From Spirogloea muscicola (taxonomy: Eukaryota > Streptophyta > Zygnematophyceae > Spirogloeales > Spirogloeaceae): 14,208 bases of DNA. Numbering within the stretch: position 1 is the first letter of the stretch; every line of letters begins with the position of its first letter. Below are positions 1 through 10,600 of the stretch, piece after piece. The stretch is from NCBI GenBank assembly GCA_009602725.1, contig WELB01000289.1:78006-92213 (forward strand), given 5' to 3'. The notes under the pieces were generated by a model. The model did not search any database, was not told the DNA's origin, and saw only the letters and a program-made list of their open reading frames with translations. The position numbers and the translations under genes are program-made.

Positions 1-31
<31 letters not shown>
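1..31. repeat. Poly-C homopolymer run at window edge
   Basis: The window opens with 31 consecutive C residues, so the true run may be longer to the left. It lies upstream of the presumed last exon of the glycosyltransferase-like gene, probably in its intron. Long C runs are prone to assembly error and replication slippage, so the length is uncertain. Confidence 0.9.
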
Positions 32-33
<2 letters not shown>

Positions 34-222
34 TCTGCGTGTGCATGCCGTGTATAACCGCCACATGCAAGCACGTGCCTCTCCCTTTCTGTGTGTATGT
101 GCGTGCGGCATGCCTCCCACATGCAAGCACGCGCCTTGCACACAGACAATGTAACTGCAAGTTTAAGCCCTCTTCTTGCTTGGGACTTGCACGAGTTGCT
201 GGCCCTTCAGGTGATGTGCAAG
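32..222. repeat. Degenerate repeat tract, probably intronic
   Basis: After the C run comes G/T- and C-rich DNA with an imperfect direct duplication of period about 57-58. The block CCACATGCAAGCACGTGCCT near 61-80 recurs as CCACATGCAAGCACGCGCCT near 118-138, and each copy is preceded by a related GTGTG/GCATGCC stretch. Several copies of TGCAAG/CTTGCA lie here. The frames give only short open stretches without recognisable protein. It is most likely the intron before the exon that ends at 478. Confidence 0.5.
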
Positions 223-234
223 CACTAACCTAAG

Positions 235-478
235 CATCTGCGGGATGGGCGCGCAGCTTTTCATGCAGCCAGGGACAGCCGTAGTTGAAGTGCGCCCGCA
301 ACTGTACAACAATTTCTGCTTCCACCACCTCTCAGACAACTGCGGCATTGACTACTACCTCCTGCATGGCCATGGCAACTTCACAAGCTCGATCGACTGT
401 AACGTGACTGCCATCCTGGAGACAATCCAGATGGCGCTGCCACCGAGCTGGCGGAGCCACTATGGCAAGCTGGTCTGA
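235..478 (+). CDS. Glycosyltransferase family 61-like protein, C-terminal exon (partial)
   Basis: This looks like the last exon of a plus-strand gene whose 5' part lies outside the window. The peptide opens with ICGMGAQLF, followed by PGTAVVEVRP. That matches the pattern near the C-terminus of GT61/DUF563 glycosyltransferases, where a G-x-H-G-A-Q/G element is followed by a P-G-x-x-x-V-E motif. About 50 further residues include an NFT N-glycosylation sequon, and the TGA stop is at 476-478. GT61 enzymes are usually Golgi or ER type II membrane proteins that transfer sugars such as xylose, arabinose or GlcNAc. The donor and acceptor cannot be told from this fragment. The exon start is uncertain: AG acceptors lie at 233-234 and 221-222, and the frame is closed by a TGA at 212-214. 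The family call rests on recalled motifs only. Confidence 0.5.
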
Positions 479-1348
479 TGTGAGGCTGCTGCCAAAGTGC
501 TTCAGCCAGCCGGGTGGCTGCTCGCTCTGCGTACGACTCAGCAGCATGGGCCTACTTCAGGGCTGTCTGTGGAGCATCCTCTAGAGTTGCCAGCCGTCCT
601 CGCTTGCTTGCATCTGTGACTGGTTGCCAGCTTGGCTGTTCCACCGTCGCTCGGCGCAACCGCCAAGCTCCCGCTTGGCAGCATGGCACTGGCCTTTAGA
701 GGGCCGGACGATGCTGGATCATGAGACCAGGGGCCACATTCTGCAGCGACTGGCAGTCTGCAATCGATGCAGTTGTTGCTGGTGAGATCGCATTGATACT
801 CGCCCTAACTATCTATAGCCTGTTGGCAACTTGGACAGTGCTATGCGGCTCAGATCATCGGCAACGATCAGCAAAAAAGGTTCTCGTTTTCATGCTGCCT
901 GGGGGTTTGAGCCTTTGCACCAGGATGCACATACTTCTTGAAGTGATAATAATGATCCACAAAGCGTCAGAAGCGTCAAACAGTGAAAATATGGGGCTTT
1001 CGCCACCACCTTGCATGCCACAAATGGACCTGGTGCTGCCTCAGCCATTGCACCCCTCGAACGCACTGTTGGCGTGATCTCATCCTGTTACTGCATTTGA
1101 CTGGTCCTCGCGACAGACACTGGAAGATGTCTTGAAAGAATTTACAGGTTATCAATTTAGCAGCAAAGCCAACGGGCTTTGTTGCAAGTAGAGTGCTGCA
1201 GGATGCTGCAAGAAAGAATGGGCGGCTGATAACACGGCAGGGGGAGTATTGTGCAGGCAGTAAACGGGAGGTGAGGATGATGGATGCTGCTTGAAAGCTT
1301 GTCAGTACAGCAGTGATGGGGGTGATGCGGGCAGCACTGAGGTGAACA
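479..1348. other. Convergent 3' intergenic region
   Basis: This gap separates the plus-strand stop at 478 from the minus-strand myosin stop at 1349, so the genes are tail-to-tail and the stretch should be mostly two 3' untranslated regions. A plus-strand open frame at 721-1077 has a hydrophobic stretch, but no recognisable family and no splice context. I found no TGTAA on the plus strand here to mark the end of the first gene. The minus-strand signal at 1142-1146 is listed separately. I see no RNA gene or mobile element. Confidence 0.6.
1142..1146 (-). promoter_or_regulatory. Poly(A) signal TGTAA of the myosin gene
   Basis: On the minus strand this reads TGTAA, the usual chlorophyte polyadenylation signal. 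It is the first copy downstream of the myosin stop, about 200 nt away. It suggests a 3' untranslated region of roughly 220-230 nt with cleavage near 1120-1130. The cleavage position is inferred. Confidence 0.55.
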
Positions 1349-4300
1349 CTAAGCAGAATTCGTAATAAGGAAACCGAAGGCGGCGCTGTCGCGAAGTAGA
1401 GGAGGGGCATCGAGATTGGCCAGCTCGATAGAAGGCATGGACTTGGATATGTCGTCGACTGAGAATGGGATCCTGCAGTAGCAGATGACCACGAGAATGC
1501 TCAGACACTCTGAGGCAGAGCGTGCTTTGCTCTAGTGAGCCAAGAACCTGGCAATCTGGACATTCCTCTCATCTTGGCGCCCAATGGCGCCCAATCACGT
1601 CGCATTAGTCAAACACATCAAACAGAGTCTTACAGAAGACTCTGAGTCGGAGAGTATGTAGCATGTAGCTCCAAAGGACTAAGACCACGTCACAAGCAAC
1701 GGCCTTGCACGTGACCAACGGTGAGAAGGTAGTGGACCTCGAGTCATCATCTAAGAGGAATGAGTTGGCGGCCGCCCCGTTCGAGTCCTCTGTCATGAGC
1801 ACACGCATGCTCGCAATAACCTGGCATGCAGCAAGCAGCTTCATCACGTGAGGACTTGCTCGCTGTGACAATCGCCCCGGCCTATCATCACAAGCCTGAC
1901 GCAAGGGAACACCAGTGCTCCAGACGGAGCCTCGGCTTTGCACAAGTTGATCATTGCCACTTCTTTCAGAAGCATCATAAGCGAGCACCACCAACCTCGG
2001 GGGAGACGCTGTGGGTTCCATATCTGTCATCCCAATACATGGTGCTTATTCTGTAAAGCTGCTGGATGCTCAGAACCTGCCGTGACAATACCAGGAAAAT
2101 TATCATGCACAAGATAAGCGAGGCACAAATCAAGGGGTCCTGGAGAACTCAATGTGGACCACATCAATAAAGGCTACTTTGAATTCTAGTGAGTGAGTTC
2201 GTTACCGAACATGTGATTGTCTACCACAGGACATATCCTACTCTATAATTTTCATTGACCAAATGAGGTGAAGTGTGTTCTGTTCCTGCATCAGCTCTCA
2301 ATCTGTTGAAAGTGGGGGTCAACTGAGTAGCCTCAGGACTTACAGGGCACAGGTCGTGTGTGACTTCGTCAAGGGCCTTCTTTGGCTTCTGGTGTATCAC
2401 CTGCAGCATGCTGACTAATAATCAGCATACTGCTAACAACTACAACAAGCTCTTCGCTTTACTGAGACACGTAAGGCCAGCAGCAAGAGGGATGCAGCAG
2501 GTGGATTGACAATGACAACGGTCCAATAGAAAGTGGAAGTGAATAGCCATCTGTGGAGAGGAGAGGCAGCAGCATCTTATGCATGGTCTCACCAGAAACC
2601 CTACAGCCTGCCGGATGTACTGGAGCTCATCCCATGCAGACCCTGTGTACTGAACCCATCAAGAGCCAGCAAGCTAAGTATGAGCTTCATAGTGCTCTTC
2701 TTGCAAGTCTCACTGTAAATTTGGCAGATATTCAACATGCACAAGCATGCTGGAAACAGGCGCCTGTTCCTCTGCAGATGCTCGCAAGAGATGCAGGCAA
2801 CGAAGAAATTCACCTCGGCAGTAGCTTCATTGATCCAGTGCTCAAGCTCAGCCAGGCCCACTCTGACATACTCCCCATTGCTAAAGGAGCAGCATTCTCT
2901 CCTCAGTAAGAGGCTGCAGAGGAGCGAAGCAATAGTGATTCAGTTGCAATCATCTCAAATGATGAGACTCTAGCTTGCTCTTTCTGGTGTGACTCTTACT
3001 GTGTAACGGAAGGGAGAGCAATGAGCTTGCACTTGCTGTCACACTGTTGAGTACAGCAACCGACTGTCACTGGGATGAAAAGGCGAGTCTGACCTGTTGA
3101 ATAGCTGGACATTGATGAAAGAAAATATTTGCAGAAAAAGCTTGCGGACCAAGAAAGGCGGTACCTGACATAGCAGACAAAACAAAAGCAATACCCACAA
3201 CCTTAATGTTTTGGCTGCTTGGAGGGAGCTTAACAGTGCCTTGTCAATAGAGAGCAAACATGCACGTGACGACTTGCCAGGCCTTGTTGCGGCACGTACT
3301 TTGTTGGCCCGCAGTGTACTGAGGAGAGAGGACAATGAGCTGATTATTGTCCCCCAGTGGCTGCTCAATGCCTGGTGGTGCCGATTCGAGGGCGACAATG
3401 ACAAGGAGGACTTGCTTGATCCCGGCCTGGTCAGTCTTGGAGCCTGAAACACGGGTATGCTATAAGGTATCTGTCCTTGTTGACAGTGACAGCAGGGGGA
3501 GTCATGAGGATCACTTATACTTGGGACTAGACATAAAAGGATGGATCACATTAACTTGACTGACACTGGGCCTGAGGGCTGGTACTGGCCAGGCAATGCT
3601 GCAAAACCGTGTGCACAAAGCAAAGTCATGGCTCTTGCTTCAGCTTTCTTCTGTAGTGTTTGTTCAAATGACTGTCGGACCTGGATGCAGGATCCAAGCA
3701 TGGGAGTAATGTCCTGCTTGAGATTGTCTCGGATCATGCCGTATATTTTCTCCACGTACGCCGTCAGCTGCTGCTTGAAGAGCAGTGCTGGGTACTTTGC
3801 CTCCACCTGACGCAGAGCCTCTCCTCCCAGCGTTGGGGTGCCAGAAGCCAATGGGCCTGGCGATGCACGGAAACCCTGGCATGTGAAGTGCCGGCACATC
3901 AGCAGTCATTCCTGGATCATAGATGTCTTTTGACTTGTAAACAGTTTGAGGTGCCAGCTTGTCTTCATATTGTACATGAGCCACTCCATTCCAGTGTACC
4001 CAAGTGCCTCAGGAATTCTTATGCAATTGTAGATTGTAAGTAGCAGCAAGCTCGTTGTGAAACACAAGCCTGGTGGGGCTTGCTTTAGGTACTACACCTG
4101 AGCCATGCGGCCAAAGATATTGGAGGGTGTGTTCCGCCTCCGAGCAGGCGTGGACCCAGCACCACTGCCTGCTTTTAATGTCCGTTGAAGAAGGTATAGG
4201 AGAGCGGCCGTATTCGAGAGCCAGTAGGCCAGCGTGTCTGTGGTAGCTTTGTTCTGAAAGCCAGCCAAGGACATCATGAGGCATGCCCTCTACATGTGGT

Positions 4301-4654
4301 GAAGACATGATGCCATGATAAAAGCAATGGGTTTGAGGCTAAGGACTACAGGGGAATGTGCTGGCCATATGATGATGTGTTCACACTCTGGACACTGAGG
4401 ACGTCAAAGGTGGGCCTCCATGCCCTGATTGAGCAGATGTATACTATGCAGCCTCTCCAACTTCAATTCAACATCAGTCCCACCTCGATGACAGAACCAA
4501 TTGTTTGGATGATGCGATCGAAAAGAGCTGTCCGCTCGGCCTCAAAGCAGCGCCAGTGCAACAGGCACTTGTACAGGATGCAGGCTGCCACGGGCCGATT
4601 CTCACTGAAGCCAATGTCTTGGATGATACTTGAGAGAAGCGCATCCTGATCATG
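1349..4654 (-). CDS. Myosin XI exons 26-36: globular tail with DIL domain
   Basis: Residues 1157-1568 form the cargo-binding globular tail. Exon 26 has [18 protein letters not shown] and [13 protein letters not shown], and exon 27 has [15 protein letters not shown]. Exon 28 opens [12 protein letters not shown] and contains [20 protein letters not shown], the classic DIL region. Exon 29 is Ser-rich, then [14 protein letters not shown]. Exon 30 has [14 protein letters not shown], exon 31 [15 protein letters not shown], exon 32 [16 protein letters not shown], exon 33 [13 protein letters not shown] and exon 34 [16 protein letters not shown]. Exon 35 has [10 protein letters not shown] and SFLLDDDS. 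Exon 36 has [12 protein letters not shown] and ends GFLITNSA then TAG. All junctions keep frame and agree with plant myosin XI order. The tail binds cargo adaptors in the family; which ones cannot be read here. Confidence 0.92.
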
Positions 4655-7600
4655 CTGCACCCAATCTTGTGTACAACAATGTAAGACCTAACAAAATACT
4701 GCACATATGATATGCACGCATTGATAATAGCCCCAGTGGTGCTAGGACGCAAGGGCGCTGGTACAATGATCATGTAATTTGATAATGTATGACCCAAACG
4801 TGTGATGGCCAGCTTGACAGCAAAGTTCTCAAAGCACAACCTGCTGTCGATCTCCTATCAACTTCTGCCTCTTCTGATCAAGCTCGCTTTGCTGCTTCTC
4901 CAGCGTCTCCGGCGTGTCCTGCTTGAATGCTGCTAGTTTAGTGTGCACGCTACATCTGCGTAAGCTTGCTAAGGACAGCAGTCAAGATGGCCAAATGAGG
5001 AAGGGTCACAGACTCAGACTTTACTGGCTTGCTTGATCTTGCAGACAATTGCGACTCCAGCCCTGAAAGCCTTACCAAGTATGACAGCATCTTGTGACCA
5101 CCATGTGGAGTAAGGAAGCCATTCTCATGTGGCCTCTGCACATGAACAGACCATGTTGTGGTGTGAAGACACTAATGTAACCATGCCAGCCAAGTCATAC
5201 AGCTGGAATTAAAGAGAAGCGAAACACTGCAGGTAAAAAGTTGGCACTTTGCGAGCAGGCCCCCCACCTGATTTATTATCGAGAAGCCGCTGTTCAAGCC
5301 CTTCGCAGGAGTAAGGTTAAGAGCCTGCTGCCGCAGGACTTGATTTTCCTGCTCGAGACTGCCAACCTGTTCCTCCATCCTGCAAGGTCCAGGGCATGAC
5401 TTAGTTGTCCTATATATCCTAGCATGAAGCAGCGTTCACTACTGCGCAGCGAAGGCATTTGCAAGCGACCTTTGCTCAGTACCAATGACAAGTCACAAAG
5501 ACAGAGACTCCACAACAATAAGTGCCGAGCTCAGAAATAAGATTCTGCAAGAGAAGTGGGAAGTACTTTACCTCACAATGGCCTCCTGAAATTGAGAACA
5601 CTGAGCCTCCACCTCTTCCACTCTCTTAAGCGCCTCAGCTTTCTGCCTGTATGCTGCTGCCACTTTGGTCTCCAGCACTGTCCGGTCCGCCTGCTCAGTG
5701 GCCACAAGCCGGAGTAGCTCCTCCTTCTCTGCTCTCGATGTCCTCAACTCAGCCAGTAGCACTTTGCTCGCTTGCAGGTCAGGTGATCTGAAATCTCCTC
5801 TCGGAGAGTCCCTCTGGACCTCCAACTCGTGCTGAGTTTCTGCAACCTGGTGGCTTGCCTTAGCCAGCATACTTTGCATCCTGCGTATTTCACCTTCCTT
5901 GCCAGCAATTTCGGCATCCCTCACTGCCACCTCGTCAATCTGCAACGGCTAGCTTGTTATCAGAAGAGGTCCTCTGCTTGGTAGTTGTTAAATAGACCTC
6001 CTATGCCTCTGTCAATCCAAAAGTGATTCTCCAACAATTAATCAGTAGCAAGGAAGCGTGTAAGATGGTTCTGGCACTACATGCACTTCAACTACCCGTT
6101 GCGAAGCCTAGAAAAGTATACCCTCAAGCGTTTCTCGAGTTGCAAGCGCCATGTGAGCTCTTCATTTTCTTTTTCCAACTTCGTCTTTGCTGCTTGCAAT
6201 GCACCGGTTTCTCTTGCCTCCTGAAGTGGCATTAGCACCAGAAGAAGGTGTCATTGTCAGAGGTAAAAGGAGAGACGCTCTACTACAAACCACACTTCCG
6301 TGACTTCTGCCCCAGATGCCGCAATCTAACTGTCTCATTCTGAACTGTGTCGGTCCATTGTGTGATGCGTTAATTGGGACTGCTCCAGTGGGTGTGACTG
6401 CAGAAGGTGAGCTTGCAGACAGCCAGGCATGCTGGAGTTCACAACATCATCGGACACACTCTCCCAAGTGAGGCCAGCCAAGGGGTTGCTAAGAGTGTGC
6501 GGGCATCTATGCATGATATAGGTTGAATGAATGTAGGACCAGTTTGAGCTTGCGAAGCTGCGCCCTTGCAGCTCGGCAGCGCCAGAGGGACTGTAGGCAA
6601 ATTGCTGACTTTCTGAGCCTCCCGTAACTTGCCCTCTCACAATGACCACGGTAAGCAGCCTGTCATATAGCAAAAGTTATCACTTTGAGCTGGCTATTAC
6701 TTGTCCGAACAATCAGCCCATGAAGCAAGAAAGCAGTCAAAAGAGATACCCGACATTGGCACATCCTGCAGCTGTGCTCTGCAGTTTGCATATGGAAGGT
6801 GGAAAAGCAAGCAGACCTTGAAACAGCGGCTCCATTAAGGAAAGGCACCATGCTGCACTTCTAATTGCAGTTTTTGCTAATAATGAGTAATGTCTTGGTT
6901 GGAAATGCACCTGAATCTTCAAGGCTGCTCTTGCACGGCGTAGTTGGCGAGAAAGGGCTCTTGCGAACATGCCTCGAGCACCTGCTTGAAGCTGCACGGT
7001 GGCTCTTTGAAGACGAGCATAATGCACTCTAGCCAACCATGATCGAACATATTTCTGTATTGTTATGGTTGCCGCCTCTGCTTGCATGCGGTGGTACAGA
7101 TCTCGAGCCGCCTTGCCTACAGATCTCAATTCCATACACAACTCCCATTCTGTTAAGCATGATAGTAGGAACATCTTCCCATCTTCAAGGTGCAACTATG
7201 CAGGCATCCAATTTGGAAAGAAGGATCTATCAAGCATGATGCATCAGACCAATGTAATGGGCTAAGAAAAACTATGTCCAAAGATCACAAGACAAACTTT
7301 TGTAAAGAGGACAAGCTCATGTCATCCTACAGTCATCTCTAGCGGGCATAAGAAGCCGGCTGCTTAGTAGAAAAAGTCAATTTGATCAAACTTGCTCACA
7401 ATCCTCAGAATAACAAGCTCACACAGCCAGCCAAATCAAGTTGCTCACGACAACCAGAAACACAAGCTCACGCAGCCAGCCAATCACCTCGCCAGTGTGC
7501 TTGCAGCTTCACTGCAGCCTTCCGCATAGCTCTGAAGTGCCTCTGAAGGAGAAACATTTGCACGGTCCGCTGTATCCTCCTTGCAGCTTGGTTTAGTACT

Positions 7601-10600
7601 TCAGCCCTCTGCGTATCAAGCTCTGCAATTTGGCCTGCTCGAAGGAAGATCTTGGTTTTTCCAAGCTGCCACACACAGGCACAGAGACTCAGCAGATATA
7701 TGACAACTGCTGGCTTCGCCGGCTACTCGGAGGTACAATTATCCTCCTTGCAGAACGTACGCGTACTGTAATTAAACTGCACCATAATACCACAAACCTG
7801 ATAATTTTTCAGTCCCGTCTTGTTCAGCAACCTAAGTGTTGCCTCCTTCTCATCACAACTGACATGCAATCAAGTGCAAAAAACAAACAATGAGATTGTT
7901 GTCTTTGATTGTTGTAGCATGTGACACCAACATACCCAAGTTGTATAGACCAAGTCATGTAACCGATCATACCCACCTTGTAAGTCATGTAAGTCCGTCC
8001 ACAAATGGCCAACGCACACAGTATACGCACTAAGCCAATGACTTTGCAAATTTACAAGCAACCTTCACAACCCTCACAAGTGATCTCTAGACATATGTAA
8101 GTTCATGCATTAGTCCAATGTTGGCAGGTCGTCTGCACATTGATGTACTAACTTGTCTTGAAGAAGCTCTAGAGCGAGCACGCTGAAGCGCTCAAGGAAC
8201 TCATCATACAACTTCCGAGTAGGATAACCTGCACAACTGATTCTGACTGCCTCCAGCACACCCTGCAGACATTGCCCAGACAGAGGTGAGAGCTTGTTTT
8301 CCACACACATGTCTTCTGCCAATATTAAGAAGATTTCTTAATATTGGCAGCTCTCTTGCTTTTAGCAAGCAAAGTAGATGGTGCAATCCACTCTGTCTGC
8401 CAAATACACTAAAAGTGCAAGCTACTCAGGCTAGCTTGCTGACAATCTATATCCAGCCATAGGCCAATAATCTGCTAGTAAAAGAGTGCCAGATAAATTG
8501 TACGTACACCACACCGGAGTTGCTGAAGTACATTCCGATGCTCGAATGAATTTGGCAAATTTTTCATGTTCGGTTTCACGCAACGAATATAATGCGGCTG
8601 CGTTGTCTTGAGGGTCTCCATCAGGGCTGCAAGTTGTTGCTGCCAGGCAGATGGGAGAAGTGAAACATGAGCTTCACAAGAGCCACGCAGCACTCTGTAC
8701 GAGGATGCAACACATTGCAGCCTGGCCAACTTGCAACTTCATTGCTGCAACAGTCCTCCCATGAGCGGGAGCAAATATAGAAGCGAGCTATGCTGTCATG
8801 GTATCTTATCCCTATCCAATCTGGTCATAAGGATGATTGCATCATACATAGAGATGCAAGACATCCCACATGAGGTCAGAAGAGTATAATGTGATGCGTG
8901 GGACTGAAGTGAACAAGGTCAAAGTAAGACGAGCTTCTCCTCAACTGACACGAGAGGGGAGGGCCATGCCTTGAAGCGGGTGCCTAGAGATGAAAACTTG
9001 TATGAAGAGGTACTCGTGTCATTGGCAAGTGGAAAGATACTGGCAACAAAAGGGCAACTGGAGTTTCCAAGTAAGGTTTGATGCTCAGCCACTATGTAGT
9101 CCTTGTTTTTTTCCAAGAACAAGTCGGTCTGGTAGGTGACCTGCCCAAATCTCACTGTGGTTGCTGTCAAGCTGTGCAGATATAGTAAGTCAAGTTGCTC
9201 AGATGCATATTGGACTGGCTCATACTAGCTTGGCCTCTTAGCAATAATGAAAGGCGTCCTAGTCTGAACATTTGCACTACATACATTCCAATCTTGTGGT
9301 TCTAACAGCTAAAGGGCTCACTTGTGAAAGTAAATTACCTGCCCAGCATAGTGGTCTATGGTGAAGTCTGTCCTAGATACTTTAGGCTTGGAAAATCGCG
9401 GGTTATTGAGGAAGGCCTGATACAACTTGGTCGCAAATGTCTCATGTGTTGACCTTGGAAACATGCTGCCGAATGCAAGGAGACCATCAGATAAACGCCA
9501 GACTTCATTACCTTGAAGATCTAGATCCACAATCTGTGATGCCAGGTGCTGTTGGCAGATCAAGGGGCAGTATGGGCAGTGTAATGACTTGCTTCTTAGC
9601 TTGCAGCAGCTGAAGACAGCAGCACAATAACTAGAACAATTGCACTTACCATTGCTCATCCAGCAGAGAGATCATCCCGCCTGGTTTCTGAGGACAAGCA
9701 TTGCATAAGTATGAGGGGAAAGCCAAAAGGAAGAACAAGCCAAGCGTGAGTCTCAATTTAAGCAGCTGTGCATGCCACTGCAACTTTCTGTCTTCAAATC
9801 CATAGTAAGGAGCATCAGGTAAGCTGAATCTTCTCATGGTGAAGATGTTGCAGCGTGTTGCTACACCTTCTCAATGAGGTCTAGCACGTCCTTATTGTCC
9901 ACAAAGTCAATGTAGCTCCAGTCAATTGCCTCTTTCTCATACTCCTCCTGCTCCATCTTGAAGACATGCTGTCCAATTACAAAGAACGTCTGTTATGCTC
10001 AATAATCTGTGTACTGTGATATACTGAGATGGGTATGACAAATCGGTTGACGAGTATGCTTCTTTACTCTTATACACCCTTCTACTTGATAGCTGCTCCT
10101 CAAGTATGAAAGTAGCACGCGCAGCTGTTATCTTGCACATGCCTCAAGTTTCTCATAAGCACAGCAATGTGACTTCAGTGTCCTTACCTGGTTAAAGTGT
10201 TGCTGAAGTTTTTCATTTGCTAGATTAATGCAAAACTGCTCAAAGCTGTTCAGCTTAAAGCTCTCAAACCCATAAATATCTAGCACTCCTATCAACCTTG
10301 TTGATTGAGGGTCCTGCCCAATGGAATTATTGATCTTCTCCACCAACCTGTGGTAAAGAGTGCTGGTCTCAGGATCGTTCATCAAGATGCTCATATCTGA
10401 AGCTTTTGTATAGCTGGATCAGCATCATCATGCATTTGCAAAATGTATGTCAAGACCTCACCAGCCAAATAGCCGAGAATATATGGTCTTGGACAAGGTG
10501 TCTCGGTTGACAACTGCTGCTGCAGCATCCAGCGTCTTCATGATGCTCTCTCCTCTTGTTACAATTGTACGGGTTGTAAGAGAGGAGATTAGTGCATTAC

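Noticed and set aside
721-1077. A plus-strand 118-codon open frame with a hydrophobic segment.
   Set aside because: No recognisable domain, no splice or promoter context, and it lies in the convergent 3' region. It is within the length expected by chance.
1605-2030. A 141-codon open frame on the minus strand as a separate gene.
   Set aside because: It contains exon 35 of the myosin ([18 protein letters not shown]) in frame, and the rest is intron read-through.
2553-2909. A plus-strand 118-codon open frame.
   Set aside because: It is the antisense of exons 31 and 32 and the intron between them. It has no family resemblance.
3211-3447. A plus-strand open frame with a plausible-looking acidic, Trp-rich peptide.
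   Set aside because: It is the antisense shadow of myosin exon 29 and flanking introns.
6540-6590. A five-IQ myosin with exon 20 starting at 6590 after the TTGCCTACAG acceptor-like site.
   Set aside because: The frame upstream of 6590 continues with [15 protein letters not shown] back to a better acceptor at 6661-6660. It restores the sixth IQ motif in phase, so the longer exon is correct.
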